Shown here: positions 54,901 through 64,000 of the stretch, piece by piece
How positions within the stretch are numbered: position 1 is the stretch's first letter
Layout of the letters: every line of letters starts with the position of its first letter
Assembly (NCBI RefSeq): GCF_003144195.1
Contig: NW_020290039.1
Coordinates: 62,001 to 126,000, forward strand
Reading direction: 5' to 3'
Source of the DNA: Ceraceosorus guamensis
Lineage: Eukaryota; Basidiomycota; Exobasidiomycetes; Ceraceosorales; Ceraceosoraceae
DNA: 64,000 bases
Notes under the pieces: generated by a model
Database searches by the model: none
The model's input: only the letters and a program-made list of their open reading frames with translations
Told to the model about the DNA's origin: nothing
Program-made: the position numbers and the translations under genes

Positions 54901-57079
54901 GTCGAGGTGAAAGCTCTCCCCGCTCTCCACGCTCGAAGCCCTTCGATGGGGCGCCTGTGATGAGGGATTACTAGCTGAGCAGTGGAGAGTTGCAGGGCGT
55001 TCCCAGCTTGTACGCCTGAATGTTTCACTTTGTCAAGCAAACACGCTCGAGTGTGGCGCGCTGCGAGGAGTCGACAAATTTGGAGTAACGAGACGCGGCC
55101 TGACCGAACGAGGTTGACATGAGGTTTGGATGATGGTCTGGAGGTAGTATGCTGAGGCTGGAGCAATGAGCAGCAGATGTTCGAGATGTGGTCGCTAATA
55201 GCTTCGATCTCGTGGGTAAGGAGGAACGTGGTACGCTGCCGGCTTGGTGCTTCTGTCGGATACTTGTCAGCCGCGGTGTCGAGCGAGCTTGAGCTTGATG
55301 GCAGACGGATTCAGAGAGTTGATAGTGGGGCTCAAAGATGGGGGACGCGCCTGCACCGTCTGTCGCAGGATGTCAAGGCCTGGGCCAGAGATGGTGTGCT
55401 AAGGATTGCAAAGAGAGCGGACCGAGCCTATTTCAACCGCGTGAAAATGTGGCTCCTGTGATTCAAGCCAAGACGTGCAACGATGAGCCAAGTCAAGGGA
55501 AGTGTGGAGAGTAGCAAGTCAAGGCGAAAGGCGACAGAGTACACCGCACAGAAAAGAGTCGCGGTGGAGAGAGCAGCTCCGCAAGTGAAGATGAAGTGAA
55601 AACCAAGGGTATTGAGACGAAAGCAGCTTTGCTGTGACTCAAGTCGGGGTCCACAGTCAGCAGAATCAAAATGTTGAATTGCTGTATCACCCGCCATGAT
55701 TCAAGATCCGCGCTTCTCATCAAAATAAAGAAAGCCATCCGTGAGAGCGAACAGGCGTCGTGCATGCATGGCTATCATCGAGTCAACGCGCAGCAAGCTG
55801 CATGCACGGGATGCACACGCCCGCGTCTCAGTCACGACTGCTCAGACAGTCAGACTCGAGTTCTTGATTGAAGACTGAGATCAATTCATTGATTCAACAT
55901 TCTGATTGAAGATTGTGATTCAAAGTTGAGTTTTTCTAAATGAGAAATCGCTCTTCTCAACCCTGCACTTCAAAATTTGAGTGCGAATCTTCTAGGATTT
56001 TTACTAATTCAAGAGTGTCTGCAATAATATCACATAGCTATATGTGCATAGGGGTGTTCGATCATGCGCAGTCTCACATCGTGATTTGGATGCAGTCTTG
56101 AGCCTTATTCAAGCGAGAATAATCTTGAATGGGAGGTACTCATGACCATCTTGCATATGAGGGATAGGCCGAATTGGATGGAAGGTTTCAAGCCATGCGC
56201 GGCTCTTTGCTTCACCGTAAAAATAAAAATCACGAATAAAATTGACTGTTTCGATTCTTAATTCAATTGTGATTCGTCTTGTTTCACATCGAACATTCTT
56301 GATTGGATCTCGTCAAACGCGCAAGACCGCTTGACGGCCTACCCATACCTTGATCCAAAACGGGCTCCACTCACAAAATTCTTGCATCGACGATTCCCCA
56401 CTCCTGGTGGAGACCACCCAGGACAAAAAAGTTCACCTTGTCCTCCCAACCGGGCACGGCGCGCAAGAAGGCGGAAAAGGCCGACGCACCGACGCAAGTA
56501 AAGCGGTACGTTACAGGCCGGCATGAAATAAAGCGTCATCCGGCCAAAACAAGCTGCCCCCGGGGTCGCATGCATTTTGATTGTGATCCCTGGTTGCTGC
56601 TGGTATGCCACAGTCGTGAGTCGCGGACTTGAACGTCAAAGCTTGTTGACAAAGAACTACATTCAAAATTGCACGTAAGCCTGTGTGATCAATAACACAT
56701 CATATTCTTGCTACGTCTCAAGAGGAACCGTGGCGCTCTTTGCATACAAGCAAGTCTTGAGCCGCAGCTACTGCAGTAGGTGGCTTAATTGTTCAAGATG
56801 AACACAAAGGAAGCGCGCGCTGGAGCTAGCTGTGCCGCGGCGCTTCATCGTGATGTGGGATCGAGAAGGGTGCATGGTGTCGAGGTGCAACCTAGCTGGG
56901 ACTCCATTTCGAGGGACGTATGCGCCGAGACCGATTCGGCGCCTATAAGTACCGCGTCACTCGATCAGCCTTGCTGTTGTGCTGGGTGATATCTAAGCGC
57001 AGCGAGCCACACGTCGACAGGGTGGGTATATAAGTGCTGCAGCTGACTTGGTATGATCGTGAGTCTTGATAGGCGGGCG
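54901..57079. other. Intergenic region with AT-rich island (2.2 kb)
   Basis: This lies between the TSC1 start (-) and the WLM protease stop (-). I support no gene. From about 55870 to 56340 the sequence becomes strongly AT-rich, unlike its surroundings, with many ATTCA, TTGAT and TTGAAT words in both orientations. TATA-like words at about 56945 and 57027 face no gene. Confidence 0.65.
55870..56340. other. AT-rich island
   Basis: About 470 bp of clearly AT-rich DNA between GC-rich flanks. It has dense degenerate GATTCA/TGAATC-type words on both strands and no long open frame. It could be a replication-associated, scaffold-attachment or relic repeat segment; the sequence alone does not decide. 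Confidence 0.75.
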
Positions 57080-59071
57080 TCATTCTCCAAGAATCGAGCT
57101 GCCTTTGCCAGTATTGCAAGCTGCGCACCTGAAAAGCGTAGGCTGATTGATAAGGGTGCACACTTTACAAGCTGCGCGTGCGATTGGGTTGCCACGAAAA
57201 CCTGATCAGCGAGCACAGTACAGCACAGCACAGCACAGCACAGCACAGTGAAGCGCGTCCGCATTCTGACCATCATCGAACTCACTCCACTTTGGCGAGG
57301 CAGCAGACGTTTGATCGTCCATGTCGTCTGTCAGATCAATGGTAGAAGGATCTGCGCTTCTGGTCTGGCCTGCGATATTCCCTTCAGAGGCAGCATGCCT
57401 CTCGATCCAGTCCTTTACGCCTGATCTTTGGCCTTGAGTAAGCGTAGCGTTCGACGTGTGCGCAGCTCGGTGTAAATCGCCCCAGGTTGCTCCGCTACCT
57501 AATTGATGCGCCGGAGCTCTGGAACCTTTGGCTCTCTCGAGCGGCTTAGCCGGCGGCCGCGCTACAGTAGCTAGCTTCTCTTTGGACGTCTGAACTCGCA
57601 CAGGCAGCGGCGCCGACGCGCTTGCGGACATGGAATCCGCTTTTTGCCAGCTGCGCTCTTTGTCTGGGGTGGGCAGGCGAAACGAATGAGCATTCACATG
57701 ATTGAGGTAAGCGGTGGGTCGTCAGCACGGGTCCAGCTCCGCAATGTAGAGCGATACGAGACTCACTCAAGATCTGAGCTAGCCTAGAGTTTCTCTCTTG
57801 CGAAGTGAGCTGCTGCGAGCCTTTCGATGCGCCCGTACCCAAACGAGTAGCCGCCGCATCGACATGGCTCACCGCGCTCTGAACGCGAGGAGGAGGTTTA
57901 ATCTCTGGCTTCTCATCCTCCGTTTCGCTCTCCGATGCGACACCTCTAAATCGCCTCGCAGAGAGCGTGCTCGGCCCAGCGATCGCAGAAGCTGCTCCAC
58001 CCAGCTCGCGCAAACGTCGCTCAGTCGCTTCCGCTCTCAAGTCGCGAGCAGACTTGCTGTTTGCTTGCTTACGAAACGTGCTGGTGTGTGGTGAAAGTAG
58101 CGTGGCGCGATGAGTCCGGGTAGCGTAGAGTGCGCAGCCAACAATCAACAGACTCACGAATTGCGATCCTGAAGGGAAGAGAGCGGCCGGAAAATCCGAA
58201 CAGGTGTGCTCAGCAGGTGTGTGTATGGCGCCGTCGAAGAGCGCCAGCTTACCTTCTTGTAGTCGTCGTTTTTCGCGCTCGCTGTAGGCAGCCAGTCCCG
58301 TCCATCCACGCGACCTCCTCCACCAGGCATTTCGCGCGCATTCCTCCGTGTGCTTTTGCCACTGCTAGGGTCCAGGTTGCGAGCAGTCTGAGCGCCCGTA
58401 TGCTCCGAAGGTCCTTTAAAGCCTCTGCTTGATCTTCCTCCAACGCTTTGTCTCACACGTTTACGACCCGCACTTCCGCTAGCGCTCCGCCTACTCGCAC
58501 CTCCGCAAAGTGCTTGAGGAAGTCGACAACCCGGCTGCAGCTGGCTGATGCCCTCGACGCAAGTAGCATCAGCAACTCGTTGACCAGCTGACCAAAATCC
58601 GTCCCCAGTATACCCCTCGGACTGGAGTTTACGAACGCTAGTGCACAAGTCCTTGGTGAGCTTGGTGTGACCCGCAGCGTGGTTCATGTGGTGTATGTGT
58701 GCCAATTCGTGGCAGAAGACCATGCAAACGAATTGCAAGGACAAGAAATGTCTGGGATCGTCCATGCGTCTCAGCACCAACTCTATGACTTCTCCGTTGT
58801 TCCAACATCTTCCCAGGAACTCCTTGTTGGGTTCATGCTCTTGCAGCGTATTCACCTTGAAACTGTGCTCTCTCATCAGCGGCTTCAACATTGCGCACAC
58901 GTTCTGTAGCCTTTCCAACGCTTCGTGTTCCGAGCCATCTGTTTGAGGCAGCGCTTCTACAAAGTTGATGTAAGGGTTGCGTTGCGTGTCTGGATCATTC
59001 AGACGTGTATGGATGGTTGCTCTGCCAGCTTCGGTGGCTCGCTTGCCGAACAATCTGCTTGGCTCGGGCAT
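57080..59071 (-). CDS. WSS1: WLM-family (Wss1-like) DNA-protein crosslink protease with SIM and RanBP2 zinc finger
   Basis: Minus strand, exons 59071-58253, 58168-58158 (11 nt), 58080-57767, 57663-57286 and 57201-57080, 547 aa. I start at ATG 59071, since the open frame upstream begins only with GTG. The WLM metalloprotease domain (about residues 10-180) has the zinc site HELAHIHHMNH (His121, Glu122, His125, His131). A SUMO-interaction motif TIDLTDD is at 489-495. The last exon encodes a RanBP2-type finger, CKVCTLINQP...CAAC, with exact C-x2-C-x10-C-x2-C spacing (Cys519, 522, 533, 536). Wss1 cleaves proteins crosslinked to DNA in a SUMO-linked pathway. The first intron is 84 nt, has no in-frame stop and can be retained (575 aa), so the 11-nt exon is a model rather than a certainty. 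Confidence 0.88.
57221..57248. repeat. (CAGCA)n pentanucleotide repeat in an intron
   Basis: About five and a half CAGCA units lie inside the last intron (57202-57285) of the WLM protease gene. Confidence 0.93.
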
Positions 59072-60010
59072 CCTCAAACATGAGAAGAAGTGAGCGATAG
59101 ATGCTGAAGACGTGTGGCCCGCCCTGGCAGTAGTTGCGTCTCTCGCTCGCTGGAGCAATGGGGCAGCGTTTAGTCGAGTGTCAAGCTCTCTCACTCTGGA
59201 CTGTCTGATGGGCTTGCCGAAGGGACAGGCGAATATCGCTGGCCTGATCCGTGTCGTGACTGTGAGGGCGAATGGGAGGACGCGTGAATCACGAAAAAAC
59301 CACGGAATGAAGGATCACAAACGTCGACATCATGCACGCATTCAAGCGCATGCATCGGGCCACCTCCACACGCAGCGAGCGGTCATGTTGTTCAGCATGC
59401 GCAGCAGAGGGCGTGTGCACGCATTCATCGTCAGCCACGCCTTCATCACCTCCTTTCGCTCGGCGAGCTCTTAGCCCTCCGACAAAAGTCTGGCCTGTCA
59501 CTCAGCAAATCCAAGATTCCCAACCCAGACATGCGCAAAATTGGCATGCTCGTGAATGGTCCACGAGACTCATACCGCGCAGAACAGCTTTGCCATCTGG
59601 AATGCCTTGCTTACCCGATTCCCGATTCTGAATGTGATGCGGAGCGACAAAAAAGCTTGGTAACTGGGTTTAAAACTTGCACACGGTAAGAGTCGGCAGT
59701 GTCTGTAATCTGCGCAAAAGGTCGACCCAGCCGAAGAATGTCGGACAAGTCTGAGGTTGGTCTTGGATCAGTCAGTCACACTCAATCAAGGTTTGCCCAC
59801 AGCGCGCCAGCCTCCTCAAGTCCAAGGTCAGAGGGAGGGACATCGAGCACGAAGAGGTGATCGGGCCAAGCCTTGCGACGCACCCTCTTGTCCACATTTG
59901 CAAGAAGTGGTACAGTGCTTCTACTCGGCACATGCCACGTTTTGTACAGCTATCTGCGGCACTGCGTGATGAGAACAATTTCCGGCTGCCCACGTTCAGG
60001 CGAGACTACG
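59072..60010. other. Intergenic region (0.9 kb)
   Basis: This lies between the WLM protease start and the Rsm1-like stop, both minus strand. Nothing is supported beyond the expected promoter and 3' UTR. Confidence 0.7.
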
Positions 60011-62041
60011 CTACGACTGTCGCATTTGCTCGGAGCCAAAATCCAAAGAGGGCAGCTCAGGTACCCAAAGCATCGATCTGACACTGCTCAGAATATCGAT
60101 CCTCTTCCACTCCCTTGAGCTTCCGGTGAGGTGTGGGCCGTCTCGTTGTAGTGCCGACGATGTTGATGAGCCTTGTCGATTTGATGGGCCGACACTTGAT
60201 GCCTCCTGAATCTGCCCTCGATTTTGTTCGGTTGAAAGGGGCTGGCCTGAACGCCTTTGACCAACTGGCAGCTGACACCTGCCATGCGCTGTCCAGAGGC
60301 CTTGCGCACTGCCGCCAAGCAGCGCTTCGACCCGCAGCTCAGCCGCACCTCTGCCTGCGTCCAAGCCACCGTCGCGGTCCTGCTCGTCGTTCTGAACGCG
60401 CCCATTGACCCAAGGACAAAAGGGTCTGTGCTGAGCTCTAGCGTCCAGAGTTGGTGTCGAATCTTGTTGATTTATGGCGGTGAAATTCCACAAGCCGAGC
60501 CGACGAAGACAAAATGCGCACGTCAAAATGGTCGGACTTTTGCTTGGACTTGACGCGGCGCGATTTGTTGAAGTCGCAGTGCTGCCGTCGACGTGCCAGC
60601 CGTATAAAGCGAGTTGCAGAGCCGAATCTAGCAATTCCATCCTTTCGCCGGTTGACTCTGTGATTTCTATTTCTTCTGCTGGGAAGAGCCGAGCTCGACC
60701 CTCGATCCTTGTGATCGGGCTTGAAGGACGTACCGCGATGCTGAGCTTGACCCTACCCAGCGCTTCTTCACTCTGCAACGCAAGGACACGACGAAGGGAA
60801 AGTCTACGCGTTAGAGTTTATCGCTCCTTGAATGGCTAGACCACCGTGAGATACCCGCACTCACTATGCCCACCACCTTTGTATGCTGAAGCTCTGGTGC
60901 AGCACGAGAGATCTCATCAGCCACTCGAGGCAAGTCAGACCTGGCTGCCAACCTCGTCAAACGAGTTTGAGGCACACGACACAAGCTCTCTGTCCAAGGT
61001 GAGCAGGCCATTTCGGGCGAAGCAGTTGGGGATCAGCATCAATAGCGTGCTTTCGGCTTCTTGCGCACATCGCTACTCACCTTGGCACCACCGAATGCTC
61101 CACGGGCACCACTCGAAATGGTGCATCCGAAGCGCAACTGCAGGATCGCCAGACTCCTTCATCGAGCCTGATGCCACGCTCTGGCCTGATTCAGCTCCTC
61201 GTGAGCTCGCAGCGTCGTAAGACAACCCAGCCCGGCACGTTGAGCAGCAGACTTTCGAAACCACGCGGTCGAGTTCGCCAGCACCTCGGGCCTCTAGACT
61301 CGAGACATCATTGCGCTCCCATCCGGCTCTTGCCAGCAGAAGAGCTCTATCGGGAGGTAACGAGTGCAAGCGCAAAAGACCGCCCAGTCTTTCCAGAAGC
61401 TTGGGCAAGGAGAAGGGTGCGTAGCTATCATCGCCGGCGTGAGGAGGTACGAGTTTGGCTTGGGTGGTGGGAGACCCTTGAGTACTGGCACGCACAAGAG
61501 CTTCTTTCCTCCTTCGTCGCCTGTCCTCGTGTATACGTGCCAGAGGTTGACCTCGCAGCGCTCTGAGTGCAGTGCGAGACATGGCGCCAGGTGTTGATGT
61601 GAGGTACCTTGCTTCCCGCTGCCTTGCGCTCGATCCTCCGAAACCCGCATCCCCGATCGAGATGCCACCAGTGCTAGCAATGACCCTGGCTTTTCCCTTG
61701 CTCGAAAAGGCTTCGTCATGAGGGAAAGTGCCGAGCGCCGAGTCGAGCTGCCTGAGTAAGGCTCCAAAGCGCGGTCCTGTCAGGTGCGCATAGCCGTGAG
61801 GCAAGGAGCGTGAGGATTGACCAGCTTCCGTGCTCGGGATTGCAGGGTGCTGTGGGGGCGCAGTCGATGCCACCGTGGCGAAACCTGTTGATGCTGATGA
61901 AGCCAAGTAAGCGTGCGATCGGGGTGTAGTGAGATCGTTCGGCTCTTGCGCCGTGATTACAGGAAGGAGTGATGGTGACACCTCCGCTGCTCCGGTCGGT
62001 GCTTTGCCGCTTGGCGGGACAGCTGCTACGCTGCTCTCCAT
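60011..62041 (-). CDS. RSM1: NIPA/Rsm1-type C3HC zinc-finger protein
   Basis: Minus strand, three exons: 62041-61081, 60989-60865 and 60772-60011, 615 aa. The C3HC finger (about residues 205-320) has AGWERND, then CSTC (Cys266, Cys269) and HFEWCPW (His308, Cys312). A second, Rsm1-type half follows with LTCAFC (Cys447, Cys450) and HRPFCPW (His477, Cys481). This twin H-x3-C-P-W arrangement is diagnostic of ZC3HC1/NIPA and fission yeast Rsm1. Intron 2 uses the TTGCAG acceptor before AGTGAAGAAG; the nearer GCGTAG breaks the frame. Rsm1 acts in nuclear mRNA export in fission yeast, while animal NIPA/ZC3HC1 is a nuclear-basket and cell-cycle protein; either role could apply. The N-terminal 200 residues are disordered. 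It is divergent from the 2H phosphoesterase gene. Confidence 0.87.
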
Positions 62042-62415
62042 CTTCGATCCCTCTGTCCCCGATCAACGAGGTGCACAACGACGGAGAGGTAATGGTGGTG
62101 GTGGGCTCTTGACACATGCGTGAGTTAGTCGCATTCTTGATTTATTGTTTGTATGTTTTTAGATCTTGACGTGAACGCCGCGTCACGTGGTACCAACCCC
62201 GCTGCGTGCGCGGATTAAGCCAAGCGCTGCACCCTGACTTATCACTTGTGAGTCGTGACTGCTGATGAGTGAACAATCACGAATAAACAGCGCGCGTGCA
62301 TGAGCCATGCAACTTTAATAAGCCTGCAAACCTGAATTGAGCAACGTAGCCTAAGCGCTTCGTCCAAGTCTGCTCCATTGAGGTCATACACGACTCAGGC
62401 TCGACACGATACATG

Positions 62416-62440
62416 ACAAGACAAGACAAGACAAGACAAG
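62416..62440. repeat. (ACAAG)5 pentanucleotide repeat
   Basis: Five perfect tandem ACAAG units in non-coding sequence. Confidence 0.95.
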
Positions 62441-62598
62441 AGGTGATGGTCTGGCCTGCTCTCTGGCCAGGTCTGGTGGTGCAGTCAAAAAGTGTGCAGT
62501 TGTGAGTACGAGCATCCGCTTTTTTGTGCGTGCTTATCGAGTGCTTTGGGTTGGGAAGTGGAGGTCGACCAAAGCTGACATGAAGCTCTTCTGCATTT

Positions 62599-62626
62599 GA
62601 TTCACGATTCACGATTCACGATTCAA
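62599..62626. repeat. (GATTCAC)4 heptanucleotide repeat
   Basis: Three perfect GATTCAC units plus GATTCAA. GATTCAC/CGTGAAT words of this kind are, in my knowledge, common in smut-fungus intergenic DNA, and related single words occur in the AT-rich island at 55870-56340. Confidence 0.93.
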
Positions 62627-63126
62627 ACTCAAATTTAGGAATTACGTACACCGGTGCAGCACAAAGGGAGCCGGTGGTGAATACGATCTCTGGTTCTTCC
62701 CAATCACTCGATTACGAGTGCATCTTTGGAAACAGTCATACCTCACTCCCATGCGGCGCAGGATCAGACACGTCGCTTCCCACAAGTCCTGCAGCCACGT
62801 CGATTGTCTTTCGACCCTTCACTTGCGAGCTTGAGACCTTGCTGAGCTGTTTTGCTCCCCTCCTCGCGACCCGCGTCCCACACAAGTGCATGCTCGCGGC
62901 CTGTTGGCAAAGGCATTGCGTTCTACCGCCTCTTGACAGCCTGATAACCTCCCACCGAAAGCCAGCCGCTCGCTCTGTCCCAATCTACCATCGATCCATT
63001 TACGGTGCTGCCACTTCACTGCTGCACGCACGCGCACCATACAGCGGCACACCAGCCCGTCTGAGAGGCGACTCGGCTCCTTCACGCTCCACCACTGCTC
63101 TTGCTATCTATGATACTCCTTCGAGC

Positions 63127-64000
63127 ATGGATGCCGACATGACGAGCGTGGGACCGAGACCGCTGGCGACGCATGAAGAACAATGGCGAGGAGTGCAGCA
63201 CAAGAAACGCAAGACTTATCGATACATAGCTGTGGTAGCCTTGCTTATACGGCCTCAGGATGCAGATGCTCGATGTCGGGTTGAAGAGTTGCAGGAGATG
63301 CGAAGTACTTACGACGCTGCGTATCAGCGCTGGGAACCGCACGTTACGCTCGTGCCTCCCTTTGAGCTCAGCATCGAAGCCGAAAGGGGCGCTTTAAGAG
63401 AAGGACAAGCCTCGGCGAAGCGATTTACCCACAGTGTTGATGAAGGCAGCGCCAAAGCCGATGGCTCACTCGCTCCTGCAGCGTTCTCGCACGTGCAATG
63501 TGCGCGGACTTCAAATGAGTCAGAGCCTGCGTTTCGAGACCCCGAACGGATGGAACGAGGTATCTGGAAAGACAGGGCGGCAGACATATCCTTGAAAATT
63601 CAGCGAGCTGTGACTACGCACGAGCCATTCAAGCTTGTCTTTGATACTTGGGGAGCGTTCAAAGTCAGAGCGTACACCACTGTCCACCTCAAGCCGCGTA
63701 CGGATGGATGGCAACCACGAGATGCCCCAAAGCGAAGCGCTGACGAGTGCCTAGACGATGCAGCCTCTCCGAGCCTGGACGCAACATCGAATGCACCGAA
63801 TGGACATGCAGAGGTCTGCGCATTACAGAGAGACATCGAAATTGCTCTGCCGGAATCTGAGGATTGCGCTTTTCGGAGAGGAGGCTCCAACACCTCCAAA
63901 GGTGGTGGAGGAGGAAGATCCAAAGGAGCACCTCGCAGCAAAGAAAGCGGTGCGGCCAATTCTCAACGAAGCAAGGAGCACGCCTTCAAACCTCATTTGA
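63127..64000 (+). CDS. 2H phosphoesterase / 2'-5' RNA ligase-like protein (partial, runs off edge)
   Basis: One open frame from ATG 63127 to the window edge without a stop, 291 codons visible. After a short N-terminus (KKRKTYRYIAVVALLIRP) comes the first catalytic H-x-T motif in RWEPHVTLVPPF (His about residue 76). A second beta-strand pair has FKLVFDTWGAFKVR followed by TTVHLKP, where the second motif of the 2H superfamily is expected; it reads H-x-K here rather than the usual H-x-T/S. Between the two lies a longer insertion than in bacterial LigT. The end is Ser/Gly/Lys-rich. Family members hydrolyse cyclic phosphates or 2'-5' bonds in RNA or nucleotides. The ATG fits the divergent promoter, but the C-terminus and any introns lie outside the window. 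Confidence 0.75.
   Translation, partial: MDADMTSVGPRPLATHEEQWRGVQHKKRKTYRYIAVVALLIRPQDADARCRVEELQEMRSTYDAAYQRWEPHVTLVPPFELSIEAERGALREGQASAKRFTHSVDEGSAKADGSLAPAAFSHVQCARTSNESEPAFRDPERMERGIWKDRAADISLKIQRAVTTHEPFKLVFDTWGAFKVRAYTTVHLKPRTDGWQPRDAPKRSADECLDDAASPSLDATSNAPNGHAEVCALQRDIEIALPESEDCAFRRGGSNTSKGGGGGRSKGAPRSKESGAANSQRSKEHAFKPHL

Larger units (their letters stand above)
62042..63126. promoter_or_regulatory. Shared divergent upstream region (1.1 kb)
   Basis: It contains TCACGTGG at 62183-62190, a CGTGACT-type word at about 62233, an (ACAAG)n repeat at 62416-62440 and four tandem GATTCAC units at 62599-62626. No gene is seen. Confidence 0.65.

Noticed and set aside
56965-57285. Open frame of 106 codons at the 3' end of the protease gene
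   Set aside because: It looked protein-like, but splicing from 57286 to 57201 puts the same DNA in a different frame that gives a perfect RanBP2 zinc finger, which is far better evidence.
1-64000. tRNA, rRNA, snRNA, CRISPR array, LTR or DNA transposon
   Set aside because: I looked for T-loop words (GGTTCGA and its complement), known U-snRNA cores, long direct or inverted terminal repeats and transposase or reverse-transcriptase motifs, and found none that hold up by eye. A covariance-model and repeat-library search would be decisive.

Overview
This is nuclear DNA of a filamentous or dimorphic basidiomycete, most likely a smut-related Ustilaginomycotina. The evidence is many short spliceosomal introns (about 53-105 nt, donors mostly GTGAGT or GTAAGT-like), GC-rich coding sequence, long serine-rich disordered tails, CACGTG boxes in intergenic regions, and GATTCAC and CGTGACT-type intergenic repeats. 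The species cannot be named from sequence alone. I support 16 protein genes; the last runs off the right edge. I found no tRNA, rRNA, CRISPR or intact mobile element. All exon models are joined by hand from splice consensus, reading phase and family conservation.

Left part (1-26 kb): a giant disordered protein carrying a peroxiredoxin-like AhpC/TSA domain (931-6621) is followed by four metabolic genes in roomy intergenic DNA. These are a cytochrome P450 (10461-12671), a condensation-type acyltransferase (14867-16638), a family 1 glycosyltransferase with an 845-nt intron (17912-20490) and an NADP-dependent ene-reductase or alkenal-reductase (24245-25501). This set of activities suggests a small secondary-metabolite or glycolipid locus; that is inference only.

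Middle part (26-44 kb): mainly housekeeping and cell-organisation genes. They are a DUF155 (Rmd1/Sif2 family) membrane protein (26279-29598), a Tea4/Bud14-type SH3 protein with Ras-association-like domains (30706-35815), an MCT-like MFS transporter (36106-37865), mitochondrial ATP synthase gamma ATP3 (39023-40609) and a PPR-like mitochondrial protein (40762-43542).

Right part (44-64 kb): an apparently secreted Gly/Asn-rich repeat protein made of two related exons (44231-47098) is the most novel item in the window. It is followed by the U1 snRNP protein LUC7 (49066-50494), the TOR regulator TSC1/hamartin (50997-54900), a WLM-family DNA-protein crosslink protease with SUMO-interaction and RanBP2 zinc-finger elements (57080-59071), a NIPA/Rsm1 zinc-finger protein (60011-62041) and a partial 2H phosphoesterase (63127 to the edge). 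Intergenic DNA carries many microsatellites and one clear AT-rich island (about 55870-56340).
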